Shown piece by piece: positions 25,171 through 33,970 of a stretch of DNA of 64,000 nt. The position numbers and the translations under genes are program-made. Position 1 is the first letter of the stretch, and each line of letters begins with the position of its first letter. The notes beneath the pieces were generated by a model. That model made no database searches. It was not told the DNA's origin and saw only the letters and a program-made list of their open reading frames with translations. This DNA is from MFD01275-c22 sp963705885 (GTDB lineage: Bacteria; Actinomycetota; Actinomycetes; JACCUZ01). The stretch spans positions 2,046,001 through 2,110,000 of the forward strand of contig OY970120.1 in NCBI GenBank assembly GCA_963705885.1. The letters are read 5' to 3'.

Positions 25171-26310
25171 ATGATCACGCTGGCCGACGTCGTGGGCGTG
25201 CTCGACGGGCTCTACGACCCGCGGGGAGCCGAGTCGTGGGACGCGGTAGGCCTCGTGACCGGCGACCCCGACCAGCCGGTGCGCCGGGTGCTGCTCGCCG
25301 TCGACCCCGTGCAGGAGGTGGTCGACGAGGCGGTGGCCTGGCGCGCGGACCTGCTCCTCACCCACCACCCTCTGCTGCTGCGGCCGGTGCACGGCATCGC
25401 CACCACGACCCCCAAGGGGCGCGCGGTGACGGCGCTCGTCCGCGCCAACGTCGCGCTGCACGTGGCCCACACGAACGCCGACGTCGCCGACCCCGGGGTC
25501 TCCGACGCGCTGGCGGGCGTGCTCGGCCTGACCGACCTGCGGCCGTTGCGGGCGGAGCCCACCGCCCCGAGCGACAAGCTTGTCGTGTTCGTCCCCACCG
25601 AGGACGCGGACCGGGTCGTCGACTCCCTCGCCCGGGCCGGAGCCGGGCGCATCGGCGACTACGAGCGCTGCGCGTGGAGCACTGACGGCACCGGGACGTT
25701 CACGGCGCGGCCCGGCGCCCGGCCCGCCGTCGGCGAGGTCGGCCGCCGCGAGAGCGTGCCCGAGGCGCGGGTCGAGATGGTCCTTCCCCGATCGGCGCGA
25801 CCGGAGGTCGTCGCGGCACTGCGCGCCTCCCACCCGTACGAGGAGCCGGCCTTCGACCTCGTGCCCCTCGCCGCCCTCCCCGGCCGTCGCGGCCTCGGGC
25901 GCGTCGGTCGCCTGCCGTCCCCGGTGCCGCTCGCGGCCTTCGCCGCGTCGGTGGCCGCCACGCTGCCCCCGACCGCCACCGGGGTGCGCGTGGCCGGCGA
26001 CCCGGACGCCGAGGTCGCCACTGTGGCCGTCTGCGGAGGAGCGGGCGACGGCCTGTTCGACGACGTGCGCGCGAGCGGCGCCGACGTGTACGTGACCGCC
26101 GACCTCCGGCACCACCCGGCCTCGGAGGCACTGGCCCACGGGCGCCCGGCTCTGGTCGACTGCGCCCACTGGGCGAGCGAGTGGCCGTGGCTGGGTCAGG
26201 CCGAGCGGCTGCTGCTCGACCGGCTGGGCGCCCGGGCGGATACGGTGGAGACGCGGGTCAGCACGACCGTGACCGACCCGTGGACGACCGATGCGAGGAG
26301 CCCCCGCTGA
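25171..26310 (+). CDS. Nif3-like dinuclear metal centre protein
   Basis: This 379-residue protein is the long, actinobacterial Nif3/YbgI form. The metal-binding His pair is in LLLTHHPLLLRPV, with VAHTNADVAD following, and the second half has VYVTADLRHHPASEA and LVDCAHWASEWPWL with further ligands. The middle inserted domain (about residues 125-225) contains RASHPYEEPAFDLVPL. The molecular function is not settled. It is first in the conserved operon with the zinc-ribbon and RNase H genes (like Rv2230c-Rv2228c of M. tuberculosis), with overlap to the next gene. Confidence 0.92.
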   Translation: MITLADVVGVLDGLYDPRGAESWDAVGLVTGDPDQPVRRVLLAVDPVQEVVDEAVAWRADLLLTHHPLLLRPVHGIATTTPKGRAVTALVRANVALHVAHTNADVADPGVSDALAGVLGLTDLRPLRAEPTAPSDKLVVFVPTEDADRVVDSLARAGAGRIGDYERCAWSTDGTGTFTARPGARPAVGEVGRRESVPEARVEMVLPRSARPEVVAALRASHPYEEPAFDLVPLAALPGRRGLGRVGRLPSPVPLAAFAASVAATLPPTATGVRVAGDPDAEVATVAVCGGAGDGLFDDVRASGADVYVTADLRHHPASEALAHGRPALVDCAHWASEWPWLGQAERLLLDRLGARADTVETRVSTTVTDPWTTDARSPR

Positions 26311-27050
26311 TTGCCGCCGCCGCCGACCAACAGCGACTGCTCGACGTGCAGGCCCTCGACACCCGCATCGACCAGCTCGCCCACCGCCGGTCGACGCTGC
26401 CGGAGCACGCGGCGCTGGCCGACCTCGAGACCCGCGCGGCGGTGCTGCGCGACCAGCTGGTCGGGGTCGAGACCGAGGAGAGCGACCTCGCCCGCGAGCT
26501 CGGCAAGGCCGAGGGCGACGTCGACCAGGTCCGGTCGCGGGCGGAGCGCGACCAGAAGCGCCTCGACGCCGGTCAGGTGTCCTCGCCCAAGGAGCTCGAG
26601 AGCCTCCAGCACGAGATCGCCACGCTGGCCAAGCGGCAGGGCGACCTCGAGGAGATCGTGCTCGAGGTCATGGAGCGTCTCGAGTCGGCGCAGAGCCGTC
26701 ACGCGGAGCTCGTTGCGCAGCGCGACGACGTGGCGCGGCAGGTCGTCGCACTGACGGCGGCGCGCGACACGGCGACGCGCGACATCGACGCCGAGGTGGA
26801 GCAGCTCACCGCGCAGCGGTCCACCCAGGTCGGCTCGCTGGACGAGGCGCTCGTCGCGCTCTACGAGAAGATCCGCGCGCAGCAGGCCGGCATCGGGGCG
26901 GCCGAGCTCAAGCAGCGACGGTGCAGCGGCTGCCGGCTCGAGCTGAACAACGTGGAGATCGCCCGGCTGCGCGACGCCGACGCCGACGAGGTGCTGCGCT
27001 GCGAGGAGTGCCGCCGCATCCTGGTCCGCACGCCCGAGTCCGGCCTGTAG
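26307..27050 (+). CDS. Coiled-coil protein with C4 zinc ribbon
   Basis: The 246-247-residue product is a long coiled coil (residues ~5-190) ending in a zinc ribbon with cysteines in RCSGCRLEL and RCEECRRIL. Orthologues lie between Nif3 and RNase H genes in many actinobacteria; function unknown. No ATG, GTG or TTG is usable: the conserved start LIAAAADQQRLLD corresponds to CTG at 26307 or ATT at 26310, overlapping the nif3 stop. GAGGAG at 26295-26300 lies 6 or 9 bases upstream of these. The next in-frame GTG would remove conserved residues. Confidence 0.85.
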   Translation: MIAAAADQQRLLDVQALDTRIDQLAHRRSTLPEHAALADLETRAAVLRDQLVGVETEESDLARELGKAEGDVDQVRSRAERDQKRLDAGQVSSPKELESLQHEIATLAKRQGDLEEIVLEVMERLESAQSRHAELVAQRDDVARQVVALTAARDTATRDIDAEVEQLTAQRSTQVGSLDEALVALYEKIRAQQAGIGAAELKQRRCSGCRLELNNVEIARLRDADADEVLRCEECRRILVRTPESGL

Positions 27051-27056
27051 GGCGGC

Positions 27057-28202
27057 GTGGCCCGGTTCGTCATCGAGGCCGACGGGGGCTCTCGCGGCAA
27101 CCCCGGCCCGGCCGCCTACGGCGCCGTCGTGCGCGACGGCGAGACCGGCCAGGTGCTGGCCGAGCGCGCCGAGTTCATCGGCACCGCGACCAACAACGTC
27201 GCCGAGTACCGCGGCCTGATCGCCGGCCTCACCGCCGCCCGCGAGATCGACCCGGACGCCACGGTGGAGGCCAGGCTGGACTCCAAGCTCGTCGTCGAGC
27301 AGATGTCGGGCCGGTGGAAGGTCAAGCACCCCTCGATGCGGCCGCTCGCCCTGCAGGCCCGCGACGTCCTGCCGCCCGACCGCGTGACCTACGAGTGGGT
27401 GCCGCGGGAGAAGAACAAGCATGCCGACCGGCTGGCCAACGAGGCGCTCGACGCGGCGGCGCGCGGTGAGCGGTGGTCGGCGTCCACGAGCACCGCGGAG
27501 CTGGACAGCGCCGTCGACGAGGCCGAGGTCGACCCGCCGCCGGCCGCGGGCGGCGCGCTCGTCGGCTGGGACACCGACCTGGGCGCCCCGACGACGATGC
27601 TGCTGCTCCGGCACGGCGAGACCCCGCACACCGCCGAGAAGCGGTTCAGCGGCGCGGGCGGCCAGGACCCCGCGCTGACGCCGGAGGGCGAGCGCCAGGC
27701 GCGCGCCGCCGCCGAGCGGCTCGCCCGGGTGGGCGGGGTGGACGCCGTCGTCAGCTCGCCGATGCGCCGGGCCCGCCAGACCGCCGACCTGGCCGCAGCG
27801 GCGCTCGGTCTCGACGTCCGCGAGGACGACGGCGTGCGGGAGTGCGCCTTCGGCGAGTGGGAGGGGCTGACCTTCGCCGAGGTGCGCGAGCGCTGGCCCG
27901 ACGACCTCACCAGATGGCTTGCCGACCCGACCGTCCCGCCGCCGGGCGGTGAGTCCTTCGACGCCGTGCGCCGGCGGGTGCGGGTCGCGCGGGACAAGCT
28001 GCTGACGCGCTACTCGGGCCGCTCCGTCCTGGTCGTCACCCACGTCACGCCGACCAAGATGCTGGTCCGCGACGTGCTCGGTGCGCCGCTCTCCGCGATC
28101 TACCGGATGGAGCTGTCCCCGGCCTCGGTCACCGAGATCCACTGGTACCCGGGCGGGCACGGCTCCCTGCGCCGCTTCAGCGACGACGCCCACCTGCGCT
28201 GA
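27057..28202 (+). CDS. Bifunctional RNase H / acid phosphatase
   Basis: This 381-residue fusion has an RNase H domain at residues 1-140 (EADGGSRGNPGPAAYG with catalytic Asp, NNVAEYRGLIAGL with Glu, RLDSKLVVEQMSG with Asp, HADRLANEA). A linker follows, then a histidine-phosphatase domain at ~178-381 (LLLRHGETPHT with catalytic Arg-His-Gly, VVSSPMRRARQTA, ECAFGEWEGLTF, VVTHVTPTKML). It matches the Rv2228c type, which degrades RNA in RNA-DNA hybrids and has CobC-like phosphatase activity. The GTG is six bases after the upstream stop. Confidence 0.95.
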   Translation: MARFVIEADGGSRGNPGPAAYGAVVRDGETGQVLAERAEFIGTATNNVAEYRGLIAGLTAAREIDPDATVEARLDSKLVVEQMSGRWKVKHPSMRPLALQARDVLPPDRVTYEWVPREKNKHADRLANEALDAAARGERWSASTSTAELDSAVDEAEVDPPPAAGGALVGWDTDLGAPTTMLLLRHGETPHTAEKRFSGAGGQDPALTPEGERQARAAAERLARVGGVDAVVSSPMRRARQTADLAAAALGLDVREDDGVRECAFGEWEGLTFAEVRERWPDDLTRWLADPTVPPPGGESFDAVRRRVRVARDKLLTRYSGRSVLVVTHVTPTKMLVRDVLGAPLSAIYRMELSPASVTEIHWYPGGHGSLRRFSDDAHLR

Positions 28203-28209
28203 GTCCTGC

Positions 28210-28248
28210 GGAGACCGTTCGCGGGATCGAGCACGCCGAACGGTCTCC
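28210..28248. terminator. Inverted repeat between convergent genes
   Basis: GGAGACCGTTCG at 28210-28221 is perfectly complementary to 28237-28248, with a 15-base loop. It fills the 48-bp gap between the RNase H/phosphatase and CoA-transferase genes and probably terminates both transcripts. There is no T-run. Confidence 0.7.
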
Positions 28249-28250
28249 GG

Positions 28251-29354
28251 TCACGAGGTGGCTGACCCGAGCCAGTCGGCGAGGACCTCATCGGTGTGCT
28301 CGCCGGGCCGGGCCGGGCGGCGGGCGATCGACCCGGGGGTACGAGAGAGGCGCGGTGCCGGGGCGGGCTGGACGACGCCGTCGAGCTCGACGAAGGTGTC
28401 GCGGGCCGCGAGGTGGTGGTCGCGCTGCGCCTCCACCATCGACAGCACCGGTGCCACGCAGGCGTCGCTGCCCGCGAACGTCGCGCTCCACTCGTCGCGG
28501 GTCCGGGAGGCGAAGGCAGCCGCCAGCCGCTCCCGCAGCGCCGGCCAGGTCGACGGGTCGGACCGGTCAGGGACCTCGTCGGCCAGACCGAGCCGGTCGA
28601 GCAGCTCGGCGTAGAACTGCGGCTCGAGCGCCCCGACCGCCACCCAGCCGCCGTCCGACGTCTCGTACACGCCGTAGAACGGCGCTCCGCCGTCGAGCAG
28701 GTTCACGCCCCGCTCGTCGCGCCAGAGCCCGCGGGCCAGCAGGCCGTGGAAGGCCGTCATCAGGTGCGCGGTGCTGTCGACCATCGCGGCGTCCACGACC
28801 TGGCCGACCCCGCTGGTGCGCGCCTCGTGCAGGGCCGCGAGCAGCCCGGTCGTCAGGTACAGGGCGCCCGCGAAGTCACCGACGAGGTTGAGCGGGACCT
28901 GCGGCGGCCCGCCGGCCGCGCCGACCGCGTGCAGGGCGCCGGCCGTGGCGACGTAGGTGATGTCGTGGCCGGCCCTCCCGGCGTACGGGCCGTCCTGCCC
29001 CCACCCGGTCACCCGGCCGTAGACGAGCTGCGCACGGCGCGCCAGGCACGCCTCCGGTCCGACGCCGAGCCGCTCCGCGACCCCGGGCCGCAGCCCCTCG
29101 ACGAGGACGTCCGCCCGCTCGACGAGCCCGAGCAGGCTCTCGACGCCGACCGGCGACTTGAGGTCGAGCAGCACCGACCGCTTGCCGCGGCCGAGGAGGT
29201 CGTCCTCCGGCGGCACGACCTGCAGGGCCTGCCCGCCCGGCCGGTCGACGCGGACGACGTCGGCACCGAGGTCGGCCAGCACCATCCCGGCGAACGGCGC
29301 CGGGCCGATGCCCGCCAGCTCGAGGACCCGCACGCCCGCGAGCGGGCCGGTCAC
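28251..29354 (-). CDS. CaiB/BaiF family CoA transferase or racemase
   Basis: This 367-residue protein matches family III CoA transferases and alpha-methylacyl-CoA racemases: GVRVLELAGIGPAPFAGMVLADLGADVVRVDRP at the start, GRGKRSVLLDLKS, GRVTGWGQDGPYAGRAGHDITY, and a candidate catalytic Asp in AAMVDSTAHLM. The internal GHDITYVATAGALHAVG is typical of the racemase branch. GTG 29354 overlaps the stop of the upstream gene by 4 bases; it is the last gene of the three-gene leftward operon. Confidence 0.9.
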   Translation of the reverse strand: MTGPLAGVRVLELAGIGPAPFAGMVLADLGADVVRVDRPGGQALQVVPPEDDLLGRGKRSVLLDLKSPVGVESLLGLVERADVLVEGLRPGVAERLGVGPEACLARRAQLVYGRVTGWGQDGPYAGRAGHDITYVATAGALHAVGAAGGPPQVPLNLVGDFAGALYLTTGLLAALHEARTSGVGQVVDAAMVDSTAHLMTAFHGLLARGLWRDERGVNLLDGGAPFYGVYETSDGGWVAVGALEPQFYAELLDRLGLADEVPDRSDPSTWPALRERLAAAFASRTRDEWSATFAGSDACVAPVLSMVEAQRDHHLAARDTFVELDGVVQPAPAPRLSRTPGSIARRPARPGEHTDEVLADWLGSATS

Positions 29355-30352
29355 CGCTGCAGCTTCGGCAGCACGTCGCGGCCGAAGACCTCGATCCACT
29401 CGGCCTGGTTGCGCCCGACGTTGTGCAGGTAGACACGGTCGAAGCCGAGGTCGACGAACCGCTGGATGTGGGCACGGTGCACGTCGGGGTCGGCCGAGAC
29501 CACCATGCGCCCCTCGAAGTCCTCGGGGCGCACGAGCGCGGCCATCGCGGCGAAGTCGTGCGGGGAGCGGATGTCGGCCTTCGGGAACTTCATGCCGCCG
29601 TTGGGCCACTCGGTCATGGCGTTGGCCAGCGCCTGCTCGTCGGTCTCCGCCCACGACAGGTGCAGCTGCAGCACGCGCGGCATCGCGTCGGGGTCCTTGC
29701 CGGCCTCGCGGGCACCCTCCGCGAACCTCGCGAACAGGCCGTCGACCTTCTCCAGCGGGGCGCCGACCGTGATGATGCCGTCGGCGTGCCGGCCGGTGCG
29801 CTTGGCGTTGACCGGTCCCGCGGTGGCGACCAGGACCGGCGGCGGCGTCGCGGGCATCGTCCAGAGCCGGCTCGTCTCGAGGGTGAAGAACCGGCCCTGG
29901 TGCTTGACGTCCTTGCCCGCGACCGACGCGTCGAACAGCTTCTTGATGATCTCGATCGCCTCGAACATGCGCAGCGACCGCTCGCCGGCCTCGGGCCAGT
30001 AGCCCCCGATCACGTGCTCGTTGAGCGCCTCGCCGGCGCCGACGCCGAGCCAGTGGCGGCCGGGGTACATCGCCTCGAGCGTCGCCGAGGCCTGGGCGAC
30101 GACCGCAGGGTGGAAGCGGAACGACGGGCACGTGACGCCCGGCCCGAGGTCCCCGGTCGTACGTTCTCCCACGGCAGTGAGCACGTTCCACACGAACGCG
30201 GACTGGCCCTGCGTCGGCACCCATGGCTGGAAGTGGTCGGCCGCCATGCAGCCGGAGAAGCCGTGCTGCTCGGCGAGCACGGTGAGGTCCACGGCCTCGC
30301 GGGGCGCGAACTGCTCCAGCATCGCCGCGTAGCCAACGGTGAGGTCCGCCAT
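29351..30352 (-). CDS. LLM-class F420-dependent oxidoreductase, G6PDH family
   Basis: This 333-residue TIM-barrel protein resembles F420-dependent glucose-6-phosphate dehydrogenases: AADHFQPWVPTQGQSAFVWN, LGPGVTCPSFRFHPAVVAQA, HWLGVGAGEALNEHVIGGYWP, and ADGIITVGAP. Known members transfer hydride to coenzyme F420; the sugar specificity is uncertain. Its place between a TMADH-like flavoprotein and a CoA transferase argues for some other alcohol or aldehyde substrate. Its start is 24 bp after the upstream gene's stop. Confidence 0.88.
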   Translation of the reverse strand: MADLTVGYAAMLEQFAPREAVDLTVLAEQHGFSGCMAADHFQPWVPTQGQSAFVWNVLTAVGERTTGDLGPGVTCPSFRFHPAVVAQASATLEAMYPGRHWLGVGAGEALNEHVIGGYWPEAGERSLRMFEAIEIIKKLFDASVAGKDVKHQGRFFTLETSRLWTMPATPPPVLVATAGPVNAKRTGRHADGIITVGAPLEKVDGLFARFAEGAREAGKDPDAMPRVLQLHLSWAETDEQALANAMTEWPNGGMKFPKADIRSPHDFAAMAALVRPEDFEGRMVVSADPDVHRAHIQRFVDLGFDRVYLHNVGRNQAEWIEVFGRDVLPKLQR

Positions 30353-30376
30353 GTGTCGCGAGCGTAGTCGGGACGC

Positions 30377-32455
30377 TCAGGCACCCGGCGGTGACGGGCC
30401 GACGGCCGGGAGGTCGCGGCGGAACAGCGCCTGCTCCGAGGTGCCGTCGAGGTCCTCGGCGAAGCGCCGACCGTCCCAGACCGCGGAGGCGATCGTGCCC
30501 GGTGCGAGCGCGTCGCCGACCGCCCGCATGCTGCGCAGCCCGGCGTCGGCCCAGGCCGGCGCCATCGCGTCGACCTCGACCGCGAGCGTGTCGTCGGGGG
30601 TGCGCGACGTCACCAGCACCAGCGAGCCGCACGCCCGCCGGAGCGGCGGCCCGCCGAAGACGCTCGTGAGCAGGACGGCGTCGCCGGCCACGCTCGACAC
30701 GGCACGGTGGGCGAGGATCTCGACACCGTGGTCGACGAGCCGCTGCTGGACGCGGTGCTGCTCCAGCGTGTTGTGCGTCCAGTGCGAGACGTCGGCGGCC
30801 GGCGTGACGAGGACGACCGAGAACCCCTCCCGCGCCAGATGCTCGGCGAGGGCCCCGCCCAGGTAGAAGTGGTCGTCGTCGTAGACGACAACCCGCTCGT
30901 CCGTGGGCAGCACCCCGGCCAGCAGGTCGTCGGGGGTCAGGGTCTCCATGCGCGTGTCGCGCCGGATGGGGCGCCGGTGCCACCCTCCGACCCCGTCGCG
31001 CCGCCACCTGCTGCCGGTCGCGACCGCGACGTGCGAGAAGCCGTGGCCGAGGACGTCCTCCGCCGTCATCGGGCTCTGCAGGTGGCACTCCACCTGGGGC
31101 ATCGCGTCGAGCTGCCCCCGGCGGTAGTCGAGGACACGGATCCATGCCGCCAGACCCGGCAGGCGGGCCTCGCGGGAGACGCGGCCCCCGAGCTCCCGGC
31201 CAGCCTCGACGAGCACCACCTCGTGGCCGCGCTTTCCCGCGACCATGGCGGCCTCCAGGCCTGCCGGGCCACCACCGACGACCAGCACCCGGCCGGACCC
31301 GGTGCTCCGGACGTACGTCTCGGGGTGCCAGCCGCGCCGCCACTCCTCGCCCATCGACGGGTTCTGCGTGCACCGGATCGGTGTCATGGTGAGGTCGCCC
31401 GACACGCAGATGTTGCAGCCGATGCACTCGCGGATCTCGTCGTGCCGCCCCTCCTCGACCTTGCGGGGGAGGAACGGGTCGGCGATCGACGGTCGCGCGG
31501 CGCCGACGAGGTCCAGGACGCCCTGGCGGACCATCCGCACCATCGTGTCGGGCGAGGTGAACCGGCCGACGCCGACGACCGGTCGCGTGGTCAGCGCCTT
31601 GAGGCCGCGCACGTGCTCCTCCTGGCCGGCCTCCGGCCCGAACCGCGACGACCCGGAGTCGTGGTCCCACTCGCCGACCGTGAAGTCCCACAGGTCGGGC
31701 AGCTCGCCGAGCAGCCCGACCAGGTCCTCGGTCTGCGCCCGGTCGAAGCCGTCGTCGCGCAGCTCGTCGACGGTGAGCCGGCAGGCGACCGCCGCCTTCC
31801 CGGCGCAGACCTCCCGGGTCTCCTCGAGCACCTCGCGCAGCAGCCGCGCCCGGTTCTCGAGCGAACCGCCGTAGGCGTCGGTGCGCTGGTTGAACCGGGG
31901 GGAGAGGAAGTGGTGCAGCGTCGCGAGGCTGTGCCCCGCGTAGACGTAGACGATGTCGTAGCCCGCCTCCAGCGACCGCTCGACCGCGCCCCGGTGCCAC
32001 CGGCGGAGGTCGTCGATGTCGCGCTGCGACATCCGCCGCGCCTGGATCGGGGCGAGGCCGTCGGAGGCGAGCGCCGCGTGACCCGGGCCCATCGGCGGGA
32101 CGCGGGTGTAGAGGTTCGGCTGGCTCATCCCGCTGTGCACGAGCTCGACGGCTGCGAGCGACCCGTGCCGGTGGATCGCGTCGACGACGAGGCGATGGGC
32201 CGGGAGGTCCTTCTCGTCCCAGAGGCGTCCCTCGACGTGCGGCGAGATCTCGGAGGAGGGGTGGATCTCCACCTCCTCGGTCGAGACGACGGCCCAGCCG
32301 CCCTCGGCCTTGACCCCGCGCATCGCCGCGAGCGCCGACGGGTCGCGGTGGCCCATCCCGTTGCAGTGCGGCACCTGGAAGAACCGGTTGCGTGCGATGA
32401 CCGGCCCGATCGGCACCGGCTCGAACAGCACGTCGAAGCGGGGGTCGCGCGCCAT
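30377..32455 (-). CDS. Trimethylamine/histamine dehydrogenase-like flavoprotein
   Basis: This 692-residue protein matches trimethylamine dehydrogenase closely over its full length. Residues 1-340 are an FMN TIM barrel, with Cys31 in FFQVPHCNGMG (the position of the 6-S-cysteinyl-FMN link), VYVYAGHSLATL and WDFTVGEWDHDSGSSRF near the active site. The 4Fe-4S ligands are in ECIGCNICVSG and IRCTQNP. Residues ~390-690 form the ADP/NAD-like domains, with VLVVGGGPAGLEAAMVAGKRG. The family oxidises amines (tri- or dimethylamine, histamine; the latter was described from Nocardioides simplex). The substrate here is undetermined. It is the first gene in its operon. Confidence 0.88.
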   Translation of the reverse strand: MARDPRFDVLFEPVPIGPVIARNRFFQVPHCNGMGHRDPSALAAMRGVKAEGGWAVVSTEEVEIHPSSEISPHVEGRLWDEKDLPAHRLVVDAIHRHGSLAAVELVHSGMSQPNLYTRVPPMGPGHAALASDGLAPIQARRMSQRDIDDLRRWHRGAVERSLEAGYDIVYVYAGHSLATLHHFLSPRFNQRTDAYGGSLENRARLLREVLEETREVCAGKAAVACRLTVDELRDDGFDRAQTEDLVGLLGELPDLWDFTVGEWDHDSGSSRFGPEAGQEEHVRGLKALTTRPVVGVGRFTSPDTMVRMVRQGVLDLVGAARPSIADPFLPRKVEEGRHDEIRECIGCNICVSGDLTMTPIRCTQNPSMGEEWRRGWHPETYVRSTGSGRVLVVGGGPAGLEAAMVAGKRGHEVVLVEAGRELGGRVSREARLPGLAAWIRVLDYRRGQLDAMPQVECHLQSPMTAEDVLGHGFSHVAVATGSRWRRDGVGGWHRRPIRRDTRMETLTPDDLLAGVLPTDERVVVYDDDHFYLGGALAEHLAREGFSVVLVTPAADVSHWTHNTLEQHRVQQRLVDHGVEILAHRAVSSVAGDAVLLTSVFGGPPLRRACGSLVLVTSRTPDDTLAVEVDAMAPAWADAGLRSMRAVGDALAPGTIASAVWDGRRFAEDLDGTSEQALFRRDLPAVGPSPPGA

Positions 32456-32519
32456 GGCGCGATGCTACGGACGTCGGCTCTCCGTGTGGCCGGGTCCGGG
32501 CCCGCAATAGGCTGCCGGG

Positions 32520-33950
32520 ATGCCGCGACGACACCTCTCGCTCAAGGTCGGCGACGATGCGGCGGCCCGCGAGCTGCGCGCGGGGTTCGCCCGGATCCGG
32601 ACCGAGCTCGACCTGCCCGACGGGTTCCCGGACGCCGTGACGGAGGAGGCCGAGGCGGCGGCCAGGGACCCGCGCCTCCCGTCGTACGACGTCACGGACC
32701 TCGCCTTCCTCACCATCGACCCGCCCGGGTCGACCGACCTGGACCAGGCCATGCACCTCGAGCGGCGGGGGTCGGGCTACCGGCTGCGCTATGCGATCGC
32801 CGACGTCGGCGCGTTCGTGACGCCCGGCGGGAAGATCGACCACGAGGCGCATCGCCGCGGCGAGACGCTCTACAGCCCGGACACCCGGACGCCGCTGCAC
32901 CCACCCGTCCTCTCGGAGGGGGTCGGGTCGCTGCTCGCGGGGGAGACCCGGCCGGCCGTCCTGTGGACCATCGAGCTCGACGCCGACGGCGAGCAGACCG
33001 CCGTCGACGTCCGGCGCGCGCTGGTGCGGTCCCGCGACCGGCTCGACTACGCCGACGTGCAGCAGCGCCTCGACTCCGGAACCGACGACGAGCGGCTGGT
33101 GCTGCTCGCCGAGGTGGGTCGGCTGCGCAAGACGATCGAGAGCGAGCGGGGCGGTCTCAGCCTGCTGATCCCGGAGCAGCGGGTCGAGGAGACCGACGCC
33201 GGCTTCCGGCTGGCCTACCGGGTGTCCCTGCCGGTCGAGTCGTGGAACGAGCAGGTCTCGCTGCTGACCGGGATGGCCGCGGCCGACCTCATGCTGCACG
33301 GCGAGGTCGGGGTGCTGCGGACGCTGCCCGTCGCGCCGCAGGGGGCGATCCAGGTCCTGCGCCGCGCGGCCACGGCGCTGGGCATCGACTGGCCGGCCGA
33401 GTCGTCCTACGCCGAGGTCATCAACGGTCTCGACGCCGCCGAGCCGAAGCACGCCGCCTTCCTCGAGGAGGCGACGACGCTGCTGCGCGGTGCCGGCTAC
33501 ACGGCCTTCGACGGAGGGGTTCCCGACCAGGCGACCCACGCCGCGGTGGCCGCGGAGTACGCGCACGCCACGGCGCCGCTGCGCCGGCTGGTGGACCGCT
33601 ACGTCAGCGAGGTGTGCCTCGCGCTGTCCGCGGGCGAGGACGTGCCCGCCTGGGCGCGCGCCCGGCTGCCGGAGCTGCCGGAGGCGATGGCCGACAGCAG
33701 CCGCCGGGCCGGCGCGCTGGAGCGCGAGTGCGTGGCGCTCATGGAGGCCGTGGTGCTGCGCGACGCCGTCGGCCAGGTGTTCGACGGGGTGGTGGTCGAG
33801 ACCGGCGAGAAGGGCGGTGGCACGGTGCAGCTCGGGGAGCCCGCCGTGCGGGCGGCCTTCGACGGTGACCTTCCGCTGGGCGAGCCCGTGCGGGTGCGGC
33901 TGGTGGAGGCCGACGTGGCGCGCCGATCGGTGCGGTTCGCGCCGGCCTGA
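32520..33950 (+). CDS. RNB-domain ribonuclease (RNase II/R family)
   Basis: This 476-residue 3'-5' exoribonuclease has the RNB catalytic core: FLTIDPPGSTDLDQAMHLE with metal-binding aspartates, RYAIADVGAFV, then HATAPLRRLVDRYV near residue 345-358. It lacks the N-terminal cold-shock domains and has only a short C-terminal S1-like part (VFDGVVVETGEKGGGTV). This compact form is common in actinobacteria. It starts 64 bp from the divergent TMADH-like gene and ends 20 bp before RNase P RNA. Confidence 0.92.
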   Translation: MPRRHLSLKVGDDAAARELRAGFARIRTELDLPDGFPDAVTEEAEAAARDPRLPSYDVTDLAFLTIDPPGSTDLDQAMHLERRGSGYRLRYAIADVGAFVTPGGKIDHEAHRRGETLYSPDTRTPLHPPVLSEGVGSLLAGETRPAVLWTIELDADGEQTAVDVRRALVRSRDRLDYADVQQRLDSGTDDERLVLLAEVGRLRKTIESERGGLSLLIPEQRVEETDAGFRLAYRVSLPVESWNEQVSLLTGMAAADLMLHGEVGVLRTLPVAPQGAIQVLRRAATALGIDWPAESSYAEVINGLDAAEPKHAAFLEEATTLLRGAGYTAFDGGVPDQATHAAVAAEYAHATAPLRRLVDRYVSEVCLALSAGEDVPAWARARLPELPEAMADSSRRAGALERECVALMEAVVLRDAVGQVFDGVVVETGEKGGGTVQLGEPAVRAAFDGDLPLGEPVRVRLVEADVARRSVRFAPA

Positions 33951-33970
33951 GAGCACTAGGATGGTCGGCA

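Noticed and set aside
30707..33868. A plus-strand frame of over 1000 codons across the TMADH-like and RNB genes
   Set aside because: It is antisense to one gene and out of frame with the other, with no family resemblance or ribosome site.
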